Below, piece after piece: positions 1 through 5,114 of a stretch of 32,423 bases of DNA. The stretch comes from a bacterium (GTDB lineage: Bacteria > Bacillota > Clostridia > Christensenellales > Aristaeellaceae): assembly GCA_004563405.1 (NCBI GenBank), contig SFTH01000028.1:1-32423 (forward strand). The letters run 5' to 3'. The number at the start of each line of letters is the position of its first letter. Position 1 is the first letter of the stretch. The position numbers and the translations under genes were made by a program. Under the pieces are notes generated by a model that saw nothing but the letters and a program-made list of their open reading frames with translations, did no database searches and had not been told where the DNA came from.

Positions 1-36
1 CTGCCGCTGTTCGGTTTCTCTCTTCAGCATCTTCAT
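1..36 (-). CDS. 5' end of an unidentified gene, cut by the window edge
   Basis: Twelve codons starting MKMLKRE run off the left edge of the window. A GGGAG Shine-Dalgarno-like sequence lies 6 nt upstream of the ATG at 36. A TATAAT preceded by TG one base upstream (48-53) is close by, but a transcript from it would start at about 41 and leave almost no leader. That element may therefore be fortuitous, or translation may start at the second Met (30). Product unknown. Confidence 0.45.
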   Translation of the reverse strand, partial: MKMLKRETEQRQ

Positions 37-92
37 CACCTGCTCCCATTATATCAAAATAGGCCGCTTCACGCGACCTTTTTGACAGACTG

Positions 93-120
93 CGGGCCCA
101 ATCCCTTCGGATTGGGCCCG
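93..120 (-). terminator. Perfect 12-bp hairpin just after the VanW-domain gene
   Basis: A perfect inverted repeat (93-104 / 109-120, 4-nt loop, GC-rich) begins 5 nt after the stop codon of the VanW-domain gene. Position and stem quality suit an intrinsic terminator. The strand leaving the hairpin has no U-run (GCAGTCTGTC follows), so it may be a weak terminator or an mRNA 3'-end stabiliser. Confidence 0.45.
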
Positions 121-125
121 TGCGC

Positions 126-629
126 TCATTCCTTGTTCGCAATGCTGCAATAGATGCTTCCTGCGTCCCGCCAGAGGCGAATGACCACGGCGTCCCCGTG
201 GTTGGTGAAGCGGAAGTCCGCGTTCTGGCCGAAGTCGGTCACCACCGCATCGTCTCCGTCCGGCACATAGCCCTCGCAAAAATCAGAGCCATAGGTGCGC
301 TTCTCCACGACCTCCATCTCGTCCATGTACTTGACGGCCAGATACAGCGTCGTGGCAACCTGCGCCACGCCGCCGCCCACCACGTCCACGCCCCGGCCGT
401 TGGGGGCGGTGCAGTAGCCGCGCTCCTCGGTGCGCTGGCCCACGACCCGATTAAAGGAAAAAGTCTCGTCCGTGTCCAGCGTGGTCTGGTCGATGGAAGC
501 GATGCAGTTGTCGATGTTGGTCAGATAGTTGCTCCCGTCCACGGTGATGGGCGTAAAGGCCTCCGCCGCGGCGCAGAAGCACATTGCGGAAAGTACAAGC
601 GCCAGAATCAGCGCAATCGCGTGCTTCAT
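126..629 (-). CDS. Small exported VanW-domain protein
   Basis: A 167-residue protein. The N-terminus (MKHAIALILALVLSAMCFCAAAEA) is a Sec signal peptide of about 23 residues. The rest is a VanW-like domain with the family's FSFNRVVGQRT segment and the glycine-rich GVDVVGGGVAQVATTLY motif. VanW-domain proteins are extracytoplasmic; the family is named after a vancomycin-resistance gene, but its biochemical role is unknown. This copy is minimal: the core domain only, without the peptidoglycan-binding or G5 domains often attached. The start at 629 has GGAGG 8 nt upstream, and a longer reading frame to 707 would bury the signal peptide. It is monocistronic, with its own promoter (673-701) and a hairpin after the stop. 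Solitary presence does not imply glycopeptide resistance. Confidence 0.85.
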   Translation of the reverse strand: MKHAIALILALVLSAMCFCAAAEAFTPITVDGSNYLTNIDNCIASIDQTTLDTDETFSFNRVVGQRTEERGYCTAPNGRGVDVVGGGVAQVATTLYLAVKYMDEMEVVEKRTYGSDFCEGYVPDGDDAVVTDFGQNADFRFTNHGDAVVIRLWRDAGSIYCSIANKE

Positions 630-672
630 GATCTCATTTCCTCCATGGAATCCCCCTCGGGAATCCTGATGC

Positions 673-701
673 ACTTTAGCACAACGTCGACTCTGCGTCA
701 A
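673..701 (-). promoter_or_regulatory. Sigma-A-type promoter of the VanW-domain gene
   Basis: On the minus strand, TTGACG (701-696), a 17-bp spacer and TAAAGT (678-673) preceded by TGC match the vegetative consensus. A second TTGACA lies directly upstream of the -35 box but at a spacing (23 bp) too long to be used. Predicted transcription start is near 666, giving a leader of about 37 nt. Confidence 0.75.
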
Positions 702-731
702 TGTCAAAACGGCGCGTTTACGGTTAAATTT

Positions 732-1319
732 CTACGAAATCCGGCCCTTTCTGTTAATTTTCCGGAATAGATAGAGAAACCAGCTGGCGGTCTCGAAAAT
801 TCTGGATTTCAGAACGTGGGCACAGCGCTTCGGGCCCGCCGCCGGCACGCCGCAGGCCTCGATGCCCAGATCTCCGGCAATCCACAGCGCGCGGGTCAAG
901 TGGTAGTCGCTGGTGATCACCGCCGCGCGGCGCAGCCCCCGCGCCTCCATGATGCGCCGGGCATTCCTCAGATTCTCAATGGTGTTTGTGGAAGTGTCCT
1001 CCGGAAAGATGTGCGCCGCCGGCACGCCCGCCTTCACCAGAAAGCCGCGCATCACGGAGGCCTCGGTCGCGGGCTCGTCCTCGCCTCGCCCCCCGCAGAC
1101 GATGACCGCCAGTCTCTGTTCGCGCCGCCACACCTCCAGCGCCGCCCGGCAGCGATTTTCGAGCGTGTGGGAGGGCGTTCCGTCCGGGCGCACCCGCGCG
1201 CCCAGCACGATCAGGCAGTCCGACGGGCGGTAGCTTCGGCGAAGGCGCGCGCAGACGCACACCGCCGCGCAGGTCAGCACCGGGGGAAGCAGCACAATTG
1301 CCAGCAGGATTGCAGGCAT
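732..1319 (-). CDS. YdcF/SanA-like DUF218 membrane-anchored protein
   Basis: A 195-residue protein of the DUF218 (YdcF/SanA/ElyC) family. It has one N-terminal transmembrane segment (about residues 4-24). The conserved core follows: IVLGARV near residue 37, the VIVCGGRG strand-loop, an acidic TEASVM helix, STNTIENLRNA, and the C-terminal ITSDYHLTRA motif. Members act at the envelope (ElyC and SanA affect peptidoglycan and envelope barrier function in E. coli), but the reaction is not established. It is the last gene of the parA-parB operon, starting 3 nt after the preceding stop codon. The final codons overlap a short AT-rich hairpin but there is no convincing terminator. Family assignment is firm, function is not. 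Confidence 0.87.
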   Translation of the reverse strand: MPAILLAIVLLPPVLTCAAVCVCARLRRSYRPSDCLIVLGARVRPDGTPSHTLENRCRAALEVWRREQRLAVIVCGGRGEDEPATEASVMRGFLVKAGVPAAHIFPEDTSTNTIENLRNARRIMEARGLRRAAVITSDYHLTRALWIAGDLGIEACGVPAAGPKRCAHVLKSRIFETASWFLYLFRKINRKGRIS

Positions 1320-1322
1320 GCG

Positions 1323-1799
1323 TCACACCCCTTTCCCCTTCACCGCCTCCCAGCCGACGACGTGCCGGCCGCAGCTCGTGAGAATGACCGCTTCGCCCCG
1401 GGGCGGATATCGCTCCTCCATGGAGGCGTTGACGTAAAAGATGCGCGTGCCGCCGTCCGGAAGCAGCCTTGCCTCCAGCGCGCGCACCCGCGCGCCGTCC
1501 TGCATCTCTGCCGCGCCTGCGATGGCCTCCACCACGCAGTCCGTGCGCCGTCGGAGCCCCGATTCCAGCGCGCACAGAAACCTCACATAGCGCCACGCGG
1601 GCAAAAAAAACAGATCTCCCGCAAATACGGCGGCGACGAACGCCAGCAGCATCAGCGCGAGCATCGCGCCCCGCGCGCCGCGAAGCGTTGCCCACACATA
1701 CAGCGCCAGCAGCACGAGCAACCAACCGCCCAGCATGTATGCGCAGCGGCGCAGCCGCCGCTGCGCCGCCTGGATTTCCTCCGCCGTATAGAATTCCAT
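1323..1799 (-). CDS. Two-TM membrane protein of unknown function
   Basis: A 158-residue protein I do not recognise. It begins MEFYTAEEIQ, followed by an Arg-rich segment. Two hydrophobic segments (about residues 23-39 and 45-64) form a probable membrane hairpin. The C-terminal half is soluble, with a run of beta-strand character containing GTRIFYVNASMEERYPPRG and ending VVGWEAVKGKGV. The start at 1799 leaves a single nucleotide after the stop of the CBM9-like gene (TGA-G-ATG), implying translational coupling. A longer frame to 1907 would overlap the upstream gene deeply and lacks plausible coding character. Co-transcription with parAB and a YdcF-like gene suggests a housekeeping or envelope role, but this is only context. 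Confidence 0.75.
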   Translation of the reverse strand: MEFYTAEEIQAAQRRLRRCAYMLGGWLLVLLALYVWATLRGARGAMLALMLLAFVAAVFAGDLFFLPAWRYVRFLCALESGLRRRTDCVVEAIAGAAEMQDGARVRALEARLLPDGGTRIFYVNASMEERYPPRGEAVILTSCGRHVVGWEAVKGKGV

Positions 1800-1800
1800 C

Positions 1801-2445
1801 TCAGTCCTCCAGGCAGATCCGACCGAAGCACTCCGGCCTGTGGAAGTCCGGCTGCGGCGCGCGCACCGGGTTCCAGCTGCCGAAGTGGGGATGAATGGTC
1901 TCGTCACAGGTGTAGAAGTTGCCCCTCATCTGCGGTTCGGCCGCGCCGCCGAAGCAATCCGCCAGCAGCGCGTCGGGAAGGTTATAGCAAATCGCCCACC
2001 ACTCCCCCTCATGGCGGCTGTGGGAAATCCGCACGCCCTCGGGCACGGCTTCAAACACCCGTCTTGCGTGCCTGCCGGTTCCGAGGCCGAAGTGTGCAAC
2101 GCCTGCGGCGTTGACCTCCACGTTCAGATACAGATCGCCCTCGGAGGGCCGGGCACAGAGGAAGAACTCCAGGCAGCTGTCGCGGCAAACCGCGCCGCCA
2201 ACGCGCGTCTCCCGGGCGATGATCTCCCGCTCCCGGGCGCACATCAGCACCAGCAGGCCTTCGTCCGTGCGCGCCACATAGGCCCGCGCCTCCGGGCAGT
2301 AGCCGCCTTCGTCCCAAACATACTGATCAATCGCCGCATAGGGCCGTGCGCAGAAGGGTTCCCCTTCGGGGGCAAATACCCGTCCGTCCAGCTCGGGCCG
2401 GGGGCCCGCCCATCGGCCAATCGCATAGCTGCGCTCAAAACTCAC
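1801..2445 (-). CDS. Carbohydrate-binding family 9-like protein, apparently cytosolic
   Basis: A 214-residue protein with the fold signature of carbohydrate-binding module family 9-like (DOMON-type) domains. Visible features are the acidic DSCLEFFLCARPSEGDLYLNVEVNA-type central strands (about residues 89-113) and the C-terminal RGNFYTCDETIHPHFGSWNP / PDFHRPECFG block typical of stand-alone CBM9-like proteins of Bacillota. There is no signal peptide or TM segment. The start is GTG at 2445, overlapping the parB stop as GTGA, with a strong AAGGAGGG 7 nt upstream inside parB. In xylanases CBM9 binds sugar chain ends; the ligand here is unknown. The fusion of its expression to a chromosome-segregation locus is unusual. 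Confidence 0.82.
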   Translation of the reverse strand: MSFERSYAIGRWAGPRPELDGRVFAPEGEPFCARPYAAIDQYVWDEGGYCPEARAYVARTDEGLLVLMCAREREIIARETRVGGAVCRDSCLEFFLCARPSEGDLYLNVEVNAAGVAHFGLGTGRHARRVFEAVPEGVRISHSRHEGEWWAICYNLPDALLADCFGGAAEPQMRGNFYTCDETIHPHFGSWNPVRAPQPDFHRPECFGRICLED

Positions 2446-3356
2446 AGCCGACCCTCCTTCGCCAGCTCCAGCACGTCCCAGATGCGCTGAAGATCGTCCT
2501 CGCTGTAATAGAAGAGCGTCAATTTGCCGCTCTCGTGGGTGCCGTCCAGCTTCGCCCGGGTGCCGAACAGCTCCCGCGCCATGCCCTCCAGCTGATTGAA
2601 CTGCTGGTCGCGCACCTTGGCGGGCCGGGGCGCGGGCTCCTTCACCGGCTGGGCGCAGATGCGCTCCAGCTGGCGCACGGACCAGCCCTGCTGCACGGTC
2701 AGATTCGCCAGCTGCACCTGCCGGGCGGGCTCTACGGTCACCAGCGCGCGGGCGTGTCCCGCGGAAAGCTTGCCCTCGATCACCAGCTGCCGCACGCTCT
2801 CCTCCAGCGTCAGAAGCCGCAAGAGGTTGGCCACCGCCGGGCGGCTCTTGCCCAGGCGCTCGGCCACCTTCTCCTGGGTCAGTCCTCCCTCGTCCATCAG
2901 GCGGCGCACGCCGGCGGCCTCCTCGATGGGGTTCAGATCGTCCCGCTGCAAATTCTCGATCAGGGCGGCCTCCATGCGCCGCTGCTGATCCCAGTCGCGC
3001 ACGATGGCCGGAATCTCATCCAGCTCCGCTATGCGGGAGGCGCGGTAGCGGCGCTCGCCCGCGATGATGGTAAATCTCTCCCCGTCCGGGGCCACGATGA
3101 TGGGCTGAATCACGCCCACGGCCCGGATCGAGGCCGCCAGCTCCTCCAGCGCGGCCTCGTCAAAGCTGCGCCGGGGCTGCTCCCGGTTGGGGTCGATCAG
3201 ACGGATGGGCAGCATGCGCACCTCGTCCGTTGGAGCGCTCGCCTCCGCAGGCGCATGTGCCTGCTCCGGGGTCTCCGGCGCCTTCTGCTCGACCACGTCG
3301 TCTCCAAGCAGCGCGCCCAGGCCCCTGCCCAGGCCGCGTTGAACCTTCTTCGCCAT
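2442..3356 (-). CDS. parB: Chromosome partitioning protein ParB (Spo0J)
   Basis: A 304-residue ParB/Spo0J, the CTP-dependent DNA clamp that loads at parS sites and works with ParA in origin segregation. The N-terminus has the basic RGLGRGLGALLGD motif that stimulates ParA ATPase. The CTP-binding fold includes AGERRYRAS (residues 99-107) and ENLQRDDLNPIEEA (134-147). The helix-turn-helix spans about residues 159-182 (LTQEKVAERLGKSRPAVANL), and a C-terminal dimerisation region ends the protein. It begins 3 nt after the parA stop and its own stop overlaps the GTG of the CBM9-like gene. No parS was found within the window. Confidence 0.97.
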   Translation of the reverse strand: MAKKVQRGLGRGLGALLGDDVVEQKAPETPEQAHAPAEASAPTDEVRMLPIRLIDPNREQPRRSFDEAALEELAASIRAVGVIQPIIVAPDGERFTIIAGERRYRASRIAELDEIPAIVRDWDQQRRMEAALIENLQRDDLNPIEEAAGVRRLMDEGGLTQEKVAERLGKSRPAVANLLRLLTLEESVRQLVIEGKLSAGHARALVTVEPARQVQLANLTVQQGWSVRQLERICAQPVKEPAPRPAKVRDQQFNQLEGMARELFGTRAKLDGTHESGKLTLFYYSEDDLQRIWDVLELAKEGRL

Positions 3357-3359
3357 CCC

Positions 3360-4124
3360 TTACACCCCGTTTCTTTCGATCAATTCTTTCGCCAGCTCGC
3401 CGTAGGCCTTCGCGCCAATGCAGCGCCCGTCGTAGAGATGAATGGGCATGCCGTAGCTGGGCGCCTCGCTCAGGCGGATGTTCCGGGGAATCATCGTCTC
3501 GAACACCTCGCTGGGGAAGTGGGCGCGCACCTCCTGCACCACCTGGGCGCAGAGGTTTGTGCGCGCGTCAAACATCGTCAGCAGGATGCCCTCGATGGCC
3601 AGCGCCGGGTTCAGCTTCTTGCGCATGAGTCTGATGGTGTTCATCAGCTGTCCCAGCCCCTCCAGCGCGTAGTATTCGCACTGAATCGGAATCAGAACGC
3701 TGTCGGCCGCGCTCAGCGCGTTGACGGTCAGCAGGCTCAGCGACGGCGGGCAATCAATGAAGATGTAATCGTAGTCCCCGCGCACGTCCTCCAGCGCGCC
3801 CTTGAGCAGCAGTTCCCGGTCGTCCACGCCCACGAGCTCAATCTCCGCACCCGCCAGCTCGATGGCGGTGGGCAACAGCCGAAGACCCGCACAGTCCGTG
3901 TCCAGCACGGCCTCCCGGGCCTCCGCCTCTCCGATGAGCACGTCGTACACCGTATGCTCCTGCTCTCCGCCCCGGCCCAGGCCGCTGGACGCGTTGCCCT
4001 GGGGATCCAGATCCACCAGCAGCACCCGCTTCCCCAGCGCCGCGATGCACGCGGAGAGGTTCACGGCCGTGGTCGTCTTGCCCACGCCGCCCTTCTGATT
4101 CGCAACCGCTATGATTTTACCCAA
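3360..4124 (-). CDS. parA: Chromosome partitioning ATPase ParA (Soj)
   Basis: A 254-residue deviant-Walker ATPase. It has the signature-lysine P-loop KGGVGKTT (residues 11-18), the switch segment DLDPQGNASSGLG (38-50), and the Walker B-like IDCPPSLS strand. It dimerises on DNA with ATP and is stimulated by ParB. The only start that fits the family's N-terminus is TTG at 4124, preceded by a weak GGTGG ribosome-binding site, so translation initiation may be deliberately poor. First gene of a five-gene operon (parA, parB, CBM9-like, 2-TM, YdcF-like). It is transcribed divergently from the DUF2975 operon across a 287-nt gap. No rsmG/gidB or other origin genes are beside it. Confidence 0.96.
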   Translation of the reverse strand: MGKIIAVANQKGGVGKTTTAVNLSACIAALGKRVLLVDLDPQGNASSGLGRGGEQEHTVYDVLIGEAEAREAVLDTDCAGLRLLPTAIELAGAEIELVGVDDRELLLKGALEDVRGDYDYIFIDCPPSLSLLTVNALSAADSVLIPIQCEYYALEGLGQLMNTIRLMRKKLNPALAIEGILLTMFDARTNLCAQVVQEVRAHFPSEVFETMIPRNIRLSEAPSYGMPIHLYDGRCIGAKAYGELAKELIERNGV

Positions 4125-4164
4125 GTCTTTCCACCCGTTCCATATGCATTTTATTTATTCTTCT

Positions 4165-4193
4165 ATTATATCGGAAAGCACCCCGCCACACAA
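4165..4193 (-). promoter_or_regulatory. parA: Promoter of the parA-parB operon
   Basis: On the minus strand TTGTGT (4193-4188), a 17-bp spacer and a perfect TATAAT (4170-4165) lie upstream of parA. Predicted start near 4158 gives a leader of about 34 nt. The rest of the 4125-4411 gap holds the divergent plus-strand promoter and operator repeats, and an imperfect GC-rich inverted repeat (4229-4234 / 4254-4259) that belongs to neither transcript as predicted. Confidence 0.72.
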
Positions 4194-4322
4194 GAGATGG
4201 CAAAAAAAGATAAAGGAAATGTCCTCTTCCGGGCAAGAAGTGGACGCTTTGCCGCCCGGATGGCGTCAAAATGCGCCCAGATCCGTACCGCACCCGCACA
4301 TGCCCTTCATACTGCACCATCT

Positions 4323-4367
4323 ATTTCAATAAATATTTATTGCATTTCGATAATTTTCTATTGAAAT
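4323..4367 (+). promoter_or_regulatory. Triple 9-bp repeat (ATTTCRATA), candidate operator
   Basis: Within an AT-rich island the motif ATTTCAATA occurs at 4323-4331, ATTTCGATA at 4344-4352 (21 bp, two helical turns, downstream), and the exact inverse TATTGAAAT at 4359-4367. The inverse copy overlaps the -35 hexamer of the plus-strand promoter. The first copy also overlaps a perfect 14-bp palindrome (4328-4341). The spacing and the overlap with the -35 suggest binding sites for a repressor, most simply the Xre-type regulator encoded by the second gene of the operon. Binding itself is inferred. Confidence 0.5.
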
Positions 4368-4389
4368 TCAATCCATGCTGTGCTAGAAT
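4361..4389 (+). promoter_or_regulatory. Promoter of the DUF2975-Xre-DUF4173 operon
   Basis: TTGAAA (4361-4366), a 17-bp spacer and TAGAAT (4384-4389) preceded by TGC form a good vegetative promoter. Transcription should start near 4396, just ahead of the AAAAGGAGG ribosome-binding site (4395-4403), so the leader is very short. The inverse operator-like repeat covers the -35. Confidence 0.75.
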
Positions 4390-4411
4390 ATTCCAAAAGG
4401 AGGTCATTTGC

Positions 4412-4888
4412 ATGGAACACAGAAAAATTGCGAATCTGCTTCGTCTGGCCGGCGGCGTCGCGCTGCTGGGACTGCTGTATGCTTTCTTCATCTGGAGGGG
4501 ACCCGCGGGCAGCGAATCCTCCGCCGCACCCGCATGGCTCCCGACGCTGTACAAATCCCTCGCGGCGCTCCCCTACCTGGCCGCGCTGTTTTTCTACTTC
4601 AGAATCTGTAAAAGCATCGCGCGCAGCCGGTCGTTTTCCCGCGAGAATGTGCGCAGCCTGGGCTGCATCGCGCGCCTGCTCTGGGCGGCGGTCGCCCTGT
4701 GGGCGCTGGGGCTTCTGCTTCTGGCCTTTGGAGTCGCACCCATTCTGACGCAACCCGCACCGCTCGCCTGTACGCTGCTGGTGTTGGCGGCGGCGGCCAC
4801 GATCGCCGTGTCCCTGGTCGCGTGGTCCCTGGAGCGCCTGCTGGCGCACGCCGTGCGCCTTCAGGAAGAGAACGAGCTCACGATTTAG
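4412..4888 (+). CDS. DUF2975-like four-TM membrane protein
   Basis: A 158-residue integral membrane protein with four predicted helices (about residues 9-28, 48-66, 86-107 and 115-137). After helix 2 comes the short motif SIARSRSFSRENVRSLG, which resembles the F-x-x-EN-v-x-x-L signature of DUF2975 proteins. A charged C-terminal tail ends in the cytoplasm. DUF2975 proteins are commonly encoded directly before a small YozG-like Xre regulator, as here; their function is unknown. AGGAGG lies 8 nt before the ATG. First gene of a three-gene plus-strand operon, the only one of its orientation in the window. Confidence 0.78.
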   Translation: MEHRKIANLLRLAGGVALLGLLYAFFIWRGPAGSESSAAPAWLPTLYKSLAALPYLAALFFYFRICKSIARSRSFSRENVRSLGCIARLLWAAVALWALGLLLLAFGVAPILTQPAPLACTLLVLAAAATIAVSLVAWSLERLLAHAVRLQEENELTI

Positions 4889-4898
4889 GAGGCGCAGT

Positions 4899-5114
4899 AT
4901 GGCAATACGAATTGATCTGGACGTCATGCTCGCGCGCAGGAAGATGAGCATGACCGAGCTCAGCGCGCAGGTCGGCATCACGATGGCGAACCTCTCCATC
5001 CTGAAGAACGGAAAGGCCCGGGCCGTGCGCTTTTCCACGCTGGAGGCCATCTGCAAGGCCCTCGACTGTCAGCCCGGCGATATACTGGTCTACGAAAGGG
5101 AGGATCAGCCATGA
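4899..5114 (+). CDS. Small Xre/Cro-family transcriptional regulator (YozG-like)
   Basis: A 71-residue single-domain DNA-binding protein. It opens with IRIDLDVMLARRKMS; the helix-turn-helix covers about residues 17-38 (MTELSAQVGITMANLSILKN). Then come ARAVRFSTLEAICKALDC and QPGDILVYE, the pattern of YozG-like regulators that pair with DUF2975 genes. There is no ligand-binding domain. TAGGAGG overlaps the stop codon of the DUF2975 gene, and the stop of this gene overlaps the next ATG as ATGA. It probably binds the ATTTCRATA repeats at its own operon promoter; this is inference. Confidence 0.88.
   Translation: MAIRIDLDVMLARRKMSMTELSAQVGITMANLSILKNGKARAVRFSTLEAICKALDCQPGDILVYEREDQP

Noticed and set aside
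4229..4259. GC-rich inverted repeat between the divergent parA and DUF2975 promoters as a terminator
   Set aside because: It lies outside both predicted transcripts, has only 6 perfect bp and no U-tract on either side.
4117..4320. A 67-codon minus-strand frame upstream of parA
   Set aside because: Its start lies upstream of the predicted parA transcription start and there is no ribosome-binding site. Only its last codons (from the ATG at 4143) could be a short leader ORF, which I mention under parA.
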